The position numbers and the translations under genes were made by a program. This document shows positions 22,088-29,768 of a stretch of DNA of 53,838 nt, in pieces. The stretch covers positions 1 to 53,838 of the forward strand of contig NZ_JARICI010000055.1 of assembly GCF_029257255.1 (NCBI RefSeq), given 5' to 3'. Origin of the DNA: Sporosarcina sp. (GTDB taxonomy: Bacteria; Bacillota; Bacilli; Bacillales_A; Planococcaceae). The notes beneath the pieces were generated by a model. It did no database searches. It was not told where the DNA came from and saw only the letters and a program-made list of their open reading frames with translations. Position 1 is the first letter of the stretch; each line of letters begins with the position of its first letter.

Positions 22088-22651
22088 ATGAGATTAATTA
22101 TCGGACTCGGAAATCCCGGGAAAACTTATGAGAACACACGCCATAATATTGGATTTCAAGTAATTGATGAGCTGGCAAAACGCTTGCAGGCACCTCCTTT
22201 CCAGCAAAAGTTCAATGGACAATACACGACTGTTCATACGGCACAGGGTAAAGTGATTCTGGTGAAGCCGATGACGTATATGAATTTGTCAGGTGAATGT
22301 GTGCGTCCGCTGGCTGACTATTTTGAAGTGAATGATGAAGAACTTGTTGTCCTATATGACGACTTGGATCTGCCGGCAGGTAAAATCCGTCTTCGCCAAA
22401 AAGGAAGTGCCGGCGGTCATAATGGTATGAAATCATTGATCGCACATTTAGGAACTTCTGAATTTAATCGAATCCGCATAGGTGTTGATCGTCCTACAGG
22501 CGGTATGAAGGTCCCTGACTACGTTCTGTCTCCTTTTCATAAAGAGGAGCTACCTCTAATGGAAGAAGCCGTACAGAAGAGTGCAGATGCATGTGAAGCT
22601 TGGATCAAGGAGACGCCTTTTCTTGAGGTGATGAATAAATTTAACGGGTAA
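22088..22651 (+). CDS. pth: Peptidyl-tRNA hydrolase (SpoVC)
   Basis: Pth cleaves peptidyl-tRNA released from stalled ribosomes. The 187-residue enzyme shows G-L-G-N-P-G-K-x-Y-x-x-T-R-H-N-I-G-F (residues 5-22) with the catalytic His in R-H-N, and [11 protein letters not shown] near 109-119. Known as spoVC in B. subtilis, where a mutant was sporulation defective. ATG 22088 follows AGAAAAGGAAG. fin follows at 22705. Confidence 0.97.
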   Translation: MRLIIGLGNPGKTYENTRHNIGFQVIDELAKRLQAPPFQQKFNGQYTTVHTAQGKVILVKPMTYMNLSGECVRPLADYFEVNDEELVVLYDDLDLPAGKIRLRQKGSAGGHNGMKSLIAHLGTSEFNRIRIGVDRPTGGMKVPDYVLSPFHKEELPLMEEAVQKSADACEAWIKETPFLEVMNKFNG

Positions 22652-22681
22652 GCATAACATATGGATTCTTTGCCTATACTT
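22651..22681 (+). promoter_or_regulatory. Candidate forespore (sigma-F/G) promoter of fin
   Basis: AGCATA (22651-22656), 18-base spacer, TATACTT (22675-22681) resembles the sigma-G form TGMATA/CATACTA with one and two mismatches. In B. subtilis fin is transcribed in the forespore. Confidence 0.4.
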
Positions 22682-22704
22682 TGTAAAAGGAAGGTGAAGA
22701 GTAC

Positions 22705-22932
22705 GTGATCCGTTATTCTTGCAATCACTGTCACACGGAAATAGGTTCCATTCCATTCGAAGCAGCAAAAGAAACCCTTAGCCAAATCGAGAAGTTGAAG
22801 AAAGAAGAGAAACGAGCCATGTTATCGGTCGATCATGACGGGGGCCTGCACATACGTTGTATTTGCGAACACTGTGAACAATCGCTGAAGTCGTTTCCGG
22901 ATTATTACACCTTAAAAAAATGGTTACAATAG
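22705..22932 (+). CDS. fin: Anti-sigma-F factor Fin
   Basis: The 75-residue zinc-ribbon protein Fin (YabK) binds RNA polymerase to displace sigma-F and so helps the switch to sigma-G in the forespore. Cysteine pairs C6/C9 and C54/C57 are visible (C-N-H-C and C-I-C-E-H-C). The start is GTG 22705 with AAGGAAGG upstream. It is conserved between pth and mfd across spore formers, and a terminator follows it. Confidence 0.92.
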   Translation: MIRYSCNHCHTEIGSIPFEAAKETLSQIEKLKKEEKRAMLSVDHDGGLHIRCICEHCEQSLKSFPDYYTLKKWLQ

Positions 22933-22940
22933 TAACAGTT

Positions 22941-22968
22941 GCTTTGGCTATAAGCGCCAAAGCTTTTT
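22941..22968 (+). terminator. Terminator after fin
   Basis: GCTTTGGC (22941-22948) pairs with GCCAAAGC (22956-22963), then TTTTT. Confidence 0.88.
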
Positions 22969-23049
22969 GTGCATAAAGCTTCCTGGTGAAAATAAGAAAA
23001 CGAGACTTGGTAGACAAGTCATAATTGATATATAGAGAGGATTATTCGA

Positions 23050-26000
23050 TTGGAAGTACTAGATCAGCTATTTTTAGAAGAAAAAGAGATTCAAGGTCTG
23101 CTCAGTGATTTGCAGGCTGGACAAGATCAGCAGTTAGTCACCGGGCTCTCCGGAGGATCTAAAGCTATCTTCTTTAAAGTGATTCAGCAGTCACTGAAGC
23201 GGCCGGTCTTGATCGTCTCGCCGAATATGCTTCAAGCACAGCGTACGTATGAAGATCTGATCAAGATGGCGGGTGAAGACCATGTCCACTTGTATACAGC
23301 GGAAGAGTTAGTGGCTGCAGATTTTTCATTTGCGAGCTATGAACTGCGGGCAGGCCGCATCGACACACTGGATCATATGGCGCGCACAGGCAGCGGAATT
23401 TATATCACACCGGTAGCAGGCCTTCGTAAGCTGCTGCCGTCAAAAGAGCGGTGGCTGTCAAATTACATCACGGCAAAAACAGATGAAGAGATCAATGTGG
23501 GAATTTGGCTCGAGAAGCTTGTTTCAATGGGCTATATACGTCAAGACTTGGTCAGTGCGCCTGGTGAATTTGCGTTGCGCGGGGGGATTCTGGACATTTA
23601 TCCGCTGACGATGCAGGAACCTGTGCGAATCGAACTGTTTGATACGACGATTGATTCAATCCGTACGTTTTCAGCGGAAGATCAGCGTTCAACAGGCAAA
23701 ATGGATTCTATTACATTGCTGCCCGCGACAGAGTTTATATGGACGCCGGAAGAATTGCTGCAAGTATCCCGAAGTGTAAAGCAGGCACTCGGCGACAGTC
23801 TGACAAGAATTAAAAGTGAAGAACTGCAGCAGCAATTGCTGACAGTCATTATGGAAGATGTCGGTCTGATGAAAGACGGAATTGTCCCGGATACAATGAA
23901 AAAGTATGCTTCCTTCTCATCTGAGGCAAGTGCTATGTTGACGGATTATTTTCCATCAGACGGCCTGATCGTATTCGACGAATTGGGGCGAATTCAAGAG
24001 TCGGTTGCAACTTTGGAAGCCGAAGAGCAGGAATACCAGCTGGCAATGCTTGAAGACGGCAAGATGCTGCATGATACGAAGCTGGCCTGGAAATATGAAC
24101 ATGTGCTGAACGAAATTCATCAGCTCAAGCTGTATCTGTCTTTATTCACGCGTACAGTGCCTGGATTTACTATCAAAAAAACACTTGCGATTTCTTGTAA
24201 ACCCATGCAGCAGTTCCATGGCCAGATGCCTTTATTGAAAAATGAAATCGACCGCTGGAAGAAAGAGAATTTCAATGTGTTCCTTTTGGCGTCATCAGAT
24301 GAACGCATGAAGCAGATTCAAGAAATCTTGCGGGAATATGATATAGAAGCCGTACTGAATGGACCGCTGACCAAAGAAGGAACATTGTCGATTATTGAAG
24401 GCGAACTGACAGCAGGTTTCGAACTGCCGTTTCAAAAGCTTGCAGTCATCACAGATGCTGAAATGTTTACCGGCAAGCCAAAGCGCAAAGCCCGTCCGCC
24501 TAAAATTACGAATGCGGAGCGAATTAAAAGCTATTCTGAAATTAAACCTGGCGATTATATTGTCCACGTTCATCACGGAATCGGGAAATATTATGGTGTC
24601 GTGACGCTTGAAGTGGGTGGTCTGCAAAAAGACTACTTAGATATACGCTATCGCGGAGAAGATAAATTATTTGTACCCGCCGATCAGATTGATTTGATCC
24701 AGAAGTATGTTGCTTCAGGAGAGAAAGAGCCGAAGCTGCATAAGCTTGGCGGCGCAGACTGGACGAAAACGAAACGTAAAGTCACAGCTGCCATCCAGGA
24801 TATAGCAGATGATTTAATTAAGCTGTATGCCAAAAGAGAAGCGGAAAAAGGATTTGCGTTTAGTGAAGACGACGATTTGCAGCGTTCATTTGAAAATGCC
24901 TTCCCTTATGAAGAAACAGCCGACCAATTGCAGTCAATCGGTGAAATTAAGAAGGATATGGAAAGAGAACGCCCGATGGACCGGCTCTTATGCGGAGACG
25001 TAGGCTATGGAAAAACGGAAGTAGCGATCCGGGCAGCTTTTAAAGCGGTCACAAACGGCAAACAAGTCGCCTTTTTAGTGCCGACAACCATTTTAGCGCA
25101 ACAACATTATGAAACAATGAAAGAAAGATTTGCCGATTATCCGGTGACTGTTTCCTTGCTGAATCGATTCCGTACGAAGAAAGAACAGGATGAAACGATT
25201 AAAGGGTTAAAAGCAGGGACAGTGGATATCGTCATCGGCACGCACCGTTTGCTGTCAAAAGATGTAGTCTACCAAGATCTAGGACTGTTAGTAGTGGATG
25301 AAGAGCAGCGTTTTGGTGTGACGCATAAAGAGAAATTGAAGCAGCTGAAAAACAATGTCGATGTACTGACATTAACCGCTACACCGATTCCGCGGACATT
25401 GCATATGTCGATGGTCGGCGTGCGTGATCTGTCCGTCATCGAGACACCTCCTGCCAACCGTTTCCCAGTCCAGACGTATGTCATGGAACATAACGGAGGA
25501 TTAGTGCGGGAGGCGATTGAACGTGAGATGGGTCGCGGAGGACAGGTGTTTTATCTGTATAACCGCGTGGAAGACATGGATCGAAAAGTAGAGGAAATTC
25601 GCGAGTTAGTGCCGGAAGCGCGTATTGCTTCTGCACATGGAAGAATGGGAGAAGCTGCGCTGGAAGCAGTTATAATGAGCTTCCTTGAAGGCGAATATGA
25701 TGTGCTTGTGACGACAACAATTATCGAAACAGGTATTGATATTCCAAACGTCAACACGCTGATCGTCCACGATGCCGACCGCATGGGTCTGTCGCAGCTC
25801 TATCAATTGCGTGGACGCGTCGGGCGTTCTAACCGTGTTGCTTACAGTTATATGCTGTACCAACGTGATAAAGTGCTGACAGAAGTGGCAGAAAACCGTC
25901 TGCAGGCGATCAAAGAATTCACGGAGCTCGGTTCGGGCTTTAAAATTGCGATGCGTGATTTATCTATTCGAGGTGCCGGAAACTTGTTAGGCTCACAACA

Positions 26001-26583
26001 ACACGGTTTTATTGATTCGGTTGGGTTTGACCTGTATTCCCAATTACTGCAGGAAGCAATCGAAGAACGGCAAACAGGCGTCGTCAAGGAAGCGCGAGCG
26101 GATGTCGAAATCTCTTTGCCGATCAATGCGTACTTGCCTGAAACGTATATTCAGGATGGCTATCAAAAAATACAAATGTATAAACGCGTAAAAGCAATCG
26201 AAAGCGACGAGGATTATTTGGAATTGGTCGATGAGATGATTGACCGGTTCGGCGATATGCCGCTTGAAGCCGATTTATTGCTGCGTGTAGGTCGAATGAA
26301 AGCATGGGGACGGACAGCCGGTGTGGAGTCTATTAAAAAGCAGCAGGGTATTGCAGAAATCCGTCTGACTGTTGAAGGGACGGCACGTGCAGACGGTGCG
26401 AAGCTTATGGAGCATTCATTGAAATTCGGCCATGCTGTCGGGCTAACTCTTGAAAACGGCCAGATTATCGTGACAGTGAATGAAAAGAAGTCGAATCAAT
26501 TCACGGAGTTCGATATGGTGGAAGATATGGTACATGTTATGCAGGAGACAGCAAAAGAAGTTTCGTCTGCTGATTCCGTGTAA
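23050..26583 (+). CDS. mfd: Transcription-repair coupling factor Mfd
   Basis: Mfd removes RNA polymerase stalled at DNA lesions and recruits UvrA. The 1177-residue protein has a UvrB-like N-terminal domain (1-350), a CarD-like RNA polymerase interaction domain (about 495-570, with P-G-D-Y-I-V-H-V-H-H-G-I-G), a RecG-like helicase core with G-D-V-G-Y-G-K-T (about 648-655) and D-E-E-Q, and the C-terminal TRCF domain. Length is normal. The start is TTG 23050 after AGAGAGG. It is followed by spoVT, whose promoter overlaps the mfd 3' end region. Confidence 0.97.
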   Translation: MEVLDQLFLEEKEIQGLLSDLQAGQDQQLVTGLSGGSKAIFFKVIQQSLKRPVLIVSPNMLQAQRTYEDLIKMAGEDHVHLYTAEELVAADFSFASYELRAGRIDTLDHMARTGSGIYITPVAGLRKLLPSKERWLSNYITAKTDEEINVGIWLEKLVSMGYIRQDLVSAPGEFALRGGILDIYPLTMQEPVRIELFDTTIDSIRTFSAEDQRSTGKMDSITLLPATEFIWTPEELLQVSRSVKQALGDSLTRIKSEELQQQLLTVIMEDVGLMKDGIVPDTMKKYASFSSEASAMLTDYFPSDGLIVFDELGRIQESVATLEAEEQEYQLAMLEDGKMLHDTKLAWKYEHVLNEIHQLKLYLSLFTRTVPGFTIKKTLAISCKPMQQFHGQMPLLKNEIDRWKKENFNVFLLASSDERMKQIQEILREYDIEAVLNGPLTKEGTLSIIEGELTAGFELPFQKLAVITDAEMFTGKPKRKARPPKITNAERIKSYSEIKPGDYIVHVHHGIGKYYGVVTLEVGGLQKDYLDIRYRGEDKLFVPADQIDLIQKYVASGEKEPKLHKLGGADWTKTKRKVTAAIQDIADDLIKLYAKREAEKGFAFSEDDDLQRSFENAFPYEETADQLQSIGEIKKDMERERPMDRLLCGDVGYGKTEVAIRAAFKAVTNGKQVAFLVPTTILAQQHYETMKERFADYPVTVSLLNRFRTKKEQDETIKGLKAGTVDIVIGTHRLLSKDVVYQDLGLLVVDEEQRFGVTHKEKLKQLKNNVDVLTLTATPIPRTLHMSMVGVRDLSVIETPPANRFPVQTYVMEHNGGLVREAIEREMGRGGQVFYLYNRVEDMDRKVEEIRELVPEARIASAHGRMGEAALEAVIMSFLEGEYDVLVTTTIIETGIDIPNVNTLIVHDADRMGLSQLYQLRGRVGRSNRVAYSYMLYQRDKVLTEVAENRLQAIKEFTELGSGFKIAMRDLSIRGAGNLLGSQQHGFIDSVGFDLYSQLLQEAIEERQTGVVKEARADVEISLPINAYLPETYIQDGYQKIQMYKRVKAIESDEDYLELVDEMIDRFGDMPLEADLLLRVGRMKAWGRTAGVESIKKQQGIAEIRLTVEGTARADGAKLMEHSLKFGHAVGLTLENGQIIVTVNEKKSNQFTEFDMVEDMVHVMQETAKEVSSADSV

Positions 26584-26592
26584 ATCCTTCAT

Positions 26593-26623
26593 TGCATAAA
26601 ATGACCAGTGATGATGCATACTA
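26593..26623 (+). promoter_or_regulatory. Sigma-G promoter of spoVT
   Basis: TGCATA (26593-26598), 18-base spacer, CATACTA (26617-26623). Both elements match the sigma-G consensus (TGMATA, CATACTA) exactly, 44 bases before the spoVT start. B. subtilis spoVT is a known sigma-G gene. Confidence 0.88.
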
Positions 26624-26666
26624 CTTTCAGAAATACATTTCATTTCGAGAAAGTGAGGCATTATAC

Positions 26667-27203
26667 ATGAAGGCAACGGGTATTGTCCGCAGAATTGATG
26701 ACTTAGGCAGAGTGGTCATCCCAAAAGAAATTAGGAGGACACTCCGAATTCGTGAAGGAGACCCTTTAGAGATATTCACCGATCGAGAAGGGGAAGTCAT
26801 TCTAAAAAAATATTCGCCTATATCAGAGCTTGGCGAATTTGCAGTGGAATATGCAGAGACGCTTTATGAAACGCTTGGAACACCTACTTTGATTAGTGAT
26901 CGTGACGAGATGCTGGCGGTTGCGGGTCTGTCGAAAAAGGACTATGTCAATCGACAGCTGTCAGCTTCCTGTGAAGAGCTGTTGAACGATAGGACAATTA
27001 TTGTGGAAAAACATGAAAAGTCAGTGGAATGGGTGCCTGGACAGGTAGAACAAATTAAATCATATTGTATTGCGCCGATTGTGACAAATGGAGATGCAAT
27101 TGGTGCAGTCTATTTATTGTCCAAAGTTCACTTCGTTGGTGAAGTTGAACAAAAAGCGGCTGAAACTGCAGCAAACTTTTTAGCAAAACAGATGGAAAAT
27201 TAA
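26667..27203 (+). CDS. spoVT: Stage V sporulation regulator SpoVT
   Basis: SpoVT tunes the sigma-G regulon in the forespore. The protein has an AbrB-type swapped-hairpin DNA-binding domain (K-A-T-G-I-V-R-R-I-D-D-L-G-R-V-V-I-P from residue 2) and a C-terminal GAF-like domain (about 55-175). I place the start at ATG 26667, which gives 178 residues as in B. subtilis. An open frame reaching back to 26592 crosses the sigma-G promoter and cannot be translated from it. Ribosome binding site: GTGAGG. Confidence 0.96.
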   Translation: MKATGIVRRIDDLGRVVIPKEIRRTLRIREGDPLEIFTDREGEVILKKYSPISELGEFAVEYAETLYETLGTPTLISDRDEMLAVAGLSKKDYVNRQLSASCEELLNDRTIIVEKHEKSVEWVPGQVEQIKSYCIAPIVTNGDAIGAVYLLSKVHFVGEVEQKAAETAANFLAKQMEN

Positions 27204-27240
27204 ACAGATGCAGGAATTGTGCCAAATTGTTATCGGAAGA

Positions 27241-27276
27241 CTCACGATCCAGAGAGAACGGATTGTGGGTTTTTTT
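27241..27276 (+). terminator. Terminator after spoVT
   Basis: CTCACGATCC (27241-27250) pairs with GGATTGTGGG (27260-27269), two G-U pairs, then seven T residues. Confidence 0.9.
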
Positions 27277-27441
27277 GTGTGTGGATTTAGGGTTGAGGTC
27301 AAAGCCGTTTTGAGATTTCACTGTGACAAGTTGCAAAGAACCAATTTTGGTGCAGAACCTTAATTTATGGAGTTTTTACTTGTTTCTGCTGGAGACGGGA
27401 CAGTTTCCAACCAAAACGAAAATTTTTCCTTCTATATAAAG

Positions 27442-27566
27442 GTGAAAGATTTCACATACTACCCATGTGATGAAATTCACATGGCGGAAATCTCCAAGTG
27501 AAGCTTTTCACATGCTTCATACGTGAAAATCTTCACATAAGCCAAATCAAAAGTGAAAGATTTCAC
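27442..27566 (+). promoter_or_regulatory. Array of five GTGA-N6-TCAC palindromes upstream of the malic enzyme
   Basis: Sites are at 27442-27455 (GTGAAAGATTTCAC), 27467-27480 (GTGATGAAATTCAC, within a perfect 8-base-arm palindrome at 27463-27484), 27498-27511 (GTGAAGCTTTTCAC), 27523-27536 (GTGAAAATCTTCAC) and 27553-27566 (same as the first). Centre spacings are 25, 31, 25 and 30 bases, so the array is a pair of sites tandemly repeated with a unit of about 56 bases. The core fits Rex (TTGTGAA-N4-TTCACAA) and also CRP/FNR-type (TGTGA-N6-TCACA) operators. The rest of 27280-27440 shows nothing identifiable. Confidence 0.7.
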
Positions 27567-27629
27567 ATACTACGAAATTAAGCAAAAGTCAAAACTTTTT
27601 TTAAAAAATTTTACATGCTTATAAAAGGC

Positions 27630-27658
27630 TTGACAAAGCATATGTAACCGCTTACCAA
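27630..27658 (+). promoter_or_regulatory. CcpA cre-like site with a possible upstream promoter
   Basis: TGTAACCGCTTACC (27643-27656) matches the cre consensus TGWAANCGNTNWCA at 13 of 14 positions. It lies just after a TTGACA (27630-27635) whose -10 would be the poor TACCAA (27653-27658). If that promoter is used, CcpA would repress it. If the downstream promoter is used, the site sits about 80 bases upstream, a place from which CcpA can activate. Confidence 0.65.
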
Positions 27659-27692
27659 GTTAGAGTTTTTAGAGTTGATAGAATATTCCCCC

Positions 27693-27722
27693 TTGTATTT
27701 GCTTTGTGAATGCGCTTATAAT
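27693..27722 (+). promoter_or_regulatory. Malic enzyme promoter
   Basis: TTGTAT (27693-27698), 18-base spacer, TATAAT (27717-27722), about 50 bases before the chosen start codon. Confidence 0.65.
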
Positions 27723-27774
27723 CACTATCAACAAGAACCACCAACTACTTAACAGGACAGGGAGAGAGATATTT

Positions 27775-28977
27775 ATGAATAGGCAATACAAATCTTCTTT
27801 ACACATGCATCAAATCCACAACGGGAAAATGGAGATTATTTCAAAAGTGCCTTTGGAAAATAAAGAGGATTTAAGTCTGGCGTATTCACCAGGAGTAGCT
27901 GAACCGTGTGTGGAAATCGCTCATGACCCTTCTCTTGCATATGAATATACAATAAAAGGGAATCTGGTCGCGGTCGTAACAGATGGAACTGCTGTACTTG
28001 GTCTGGGGGACATTGGTCCTGAAGCAGCTTTGCCGGTCATGGAAGGAAAAGCTTTATTGCTGAAGCAGTTTGCTGGAATCGATGCATTCCCAATTTGTCT
28101 GGATACCAAAGATCCGGATGAAATCGTCAATATCGTCAAAGCAATGAGTCCGACATTCGGCGCAATCAACTTAGAAGATATCTCTGCTCCTCGCTGTTTT
28201 GAAATTGAACAAAGATTACGCGAAGAATGTAATATCCCGATTTTCCATGATGATCAGCATGGTACGGCAATCGTTGTAGGTGCCGGATTAATCAATGCAC
28301 TGAAATTGGTCGGCAAGAAAGCCAATGAAGTGAAAATTGTCTTAAACGGTGCAGGTGCGGCAGGTGTGGCTATCACGAAGCTGTTGCTTAGCATGGGCTT
28401 TGAAAACATTATCATGTGCGATTCTAAAGGGATCATCTTTGAAGGCAGAGATTACTCAATGAATAGCGTCAAACATGAGATGTCACTCATCACCAACCGT
28501 GAAAAAATTGAAGGTTCATTAGAACAGGCAATGAAGGGTGCAGACGTATTTGTGGGAGTTTCCGTGGCAAACTTACTGACAAAAGAATTAGTGGCAAGCA
28601 TGAATACAGATCCAATCGTCTTCGGTCTTGCGAATCCTATTCCTGAAATGAAACCTGAACTTGCTGAAGAATACGGTGTTCGCGTGATTGCGACAGGACG
28701 TTCTGATTATCCGAACCAAGTAAATAATGTCTTGGCATTCCCGGGGATTTTCCGAGGTGCACTTGACGTCAGAGCAACAGAAATTAACGAAGAGATGAAG
28801 CTTGCGGCAACCTACGCAATCGCCGGTTTGATCAAAGAAGAAGATTTACGTGAAGATTACATTATCCCAGATCCATTTGATGATCGTGTTGCTTCGATTG
28901 TGGCGCATGAAGTAGGCAAGGCGGCAATGCGCACGAGCGTGTCAGTTGCTAAAGACATCATCCTTCCAACCCATTAA
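27775..28977 (+). CDS. NAD(P)-dependent malic enzyme
   Basis: Malic enzyme oxidatively decarboxylates malate to pyruvate and CO2, yielding NADH or NADPH. The roughly 400-residue bacterial form is seen, with Y-S-P-G-V-A-E-P-C, a Rossmann nucleotide motif G-A-G-A-A-G-V-A (near 195-202), and the metal/substrate stretch F-H-D-D-Q-H-G-T. Cofactor choice cannot be read with confidence. I place the start at ATG 27775 (GGGAGAGAG upstream); an in-frame ATG at 27706 overlaps the promoter -10 region. B. subtilis has no malic enzyme at this locus, so the gene was inserted or relocated between spoVT and yabM. Closest B. subtilis type is YtsJ/MaeA by length; I give no symbol. Confidence 0.92.
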   Translation: MNRQYKSSLHMHQIHNGKMEIISKVPLENKEDLSLAYSPGVAEPCVEIAHDPSLAYEYTIKGNLVAVVTDGTAVLGLGDIGPEAALPVMEGKALLLKQFAGIDAFPICLDTKDPDEIVNIVKAMSPTFGAINLEDISAPRCFEIEQRLREECNIPIFHDDQHGTAIVVGAGLINALKLVGKKANEVKIVLNGAGAAGVAITKLLLSMGFENIIMCDSKGIIFEGRDYSMNSVKHEMSLITNREKIEGSLEQAMKGADVFVGVSVANLLTKELVASMNTDPIVFGLANPIPEMKPELAEEYGVRVIATGRSDYPNQVNNVLAFPGIFRGALDVRATEINEEMKLAATYAIAGLIKEEDLREDYIIPDPFDDRVASIVAHEVGKAAMRTSVSVAKDIILPTH

Positions 28978-28992
28978 AACTGAGTATACCTA

Positions 28993-29029
28993 CCAGTCTT
29001 CCACACTTTGTGAAAGACTGGATTTTTTT
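28993..29029 (+). terminator. Terminator after the malic enzyme
   Basis: CCAGTCTT (28993-29000) pairs with AAGACTGG (29014-29021), with further pairing inside (CACA/TGTG), then ATTTTTTT. Confidence 0.88.
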
Positions 29030-29118
29030 ATTTGTACAGAAATTCACTGCCGCGCACACACGCTGTCTTCCCTTAGTACGTATAGTATGATAAAACCTAT
29101 AGGCTGGGGGGAAATACA

Positions 29119-29712
29119 ATGACTTGGCTGCTTGTCGCTGGCTTTGCTATTTCATCAAGTATAGATAACTTTGGAGTTGGACTTTCATATGGCGTTCAGC
29201 GGGTGCGGATCCCTGCTTTATCTAATTTGCTGATTACAGTAATTTGTTTTGCTTTTAGTTTAATCGGCATTATCTCGGGTGTCTGGCTCGCGGAATTGCT
29301 GCCCGGTATGCTGCCGGATCTTGTCGCATTTGCTGTTTTGAGTATCATCGGCTTACGGATCATGGTAATCTCGCTTTCGCAACAGAAGAAAAAGGACAAT
29401 GGCGTGCTGAATGAGCCGGAGAAAATGGACTTTGACGGATCTTCCCATATTAGTTTGGGAGAAGCGTTGTTGCTGGGGGTGGCGCTGTCCGCAAATGCAC
29501 TGACAAATGGTGTAGGTGCAGGGCTTCTGGAACTGTCCCCGCTTGCAATAGCCCTGTCTGCAGCTGTTGGAAGTTATCTAACTTTATGGATTGGTGTGGC
29601 GTTGGGAGTGAAGCTGACTGGCTTGCGGATCGGCAAGATGAGTGTCGGACAATTTGGTACGTTCATGAGCGGTGTCATCATTTTACTTATTGCATTCACA
29701 CGTCTCTTCTAG
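29119..29712 (+). CDS. ytaF: Sporulation membrane protein YtaF-like (MntP family)
   Basis: A 197-residue integral membrane protein with six likely transmembrane segments in two internally similar halves, split by a charged loop (about 88-112). The A-I-S-S-S-I-D-N-F-G-V-G motif and its echo A-L-S-A-N-A-L-T-N-G-V-G mark the MntP/YtaF family, which includes manganese exporters. The form N-F-G-V-G-L-S-Y-G-V-Q is the YtaF type, annotated as a sporulation protein. ATG 29119 has GGGGGG upstream. It is not at this locus in B. subtilis. Whether it moves Mn is unknown. Confidence 0.82.
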   Translation: MTWLLVAGFAISSSIDNFGVGLSYGVQRVRIPALSNLLITVICFAFSLIGIISGVWLAELLPGMLPDLVAFAVLSIIGLRIMVISLSQQKKKDNGVLNEPEKMDFDGSSHISLGEALLLGVALSANALTNGVGAGLLELSPLAIALSAAVGSYLTLWIGVALGVKLTGLRIGKMSVGQFGTFMSGVIILLIAFTRLF

Positions 29713-29768
29713 CTTGGTTTAAGTAAATGGTATACTAGAAACCATCATCGAATGAAAGAGGCACATGT

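Noticed and set aside
27442..27566. CRISPR array
   Set aside because: The repeats are 14-base palindromes within 56-base units, spacers are too short and themselves similar, and no cas gene is in the window.
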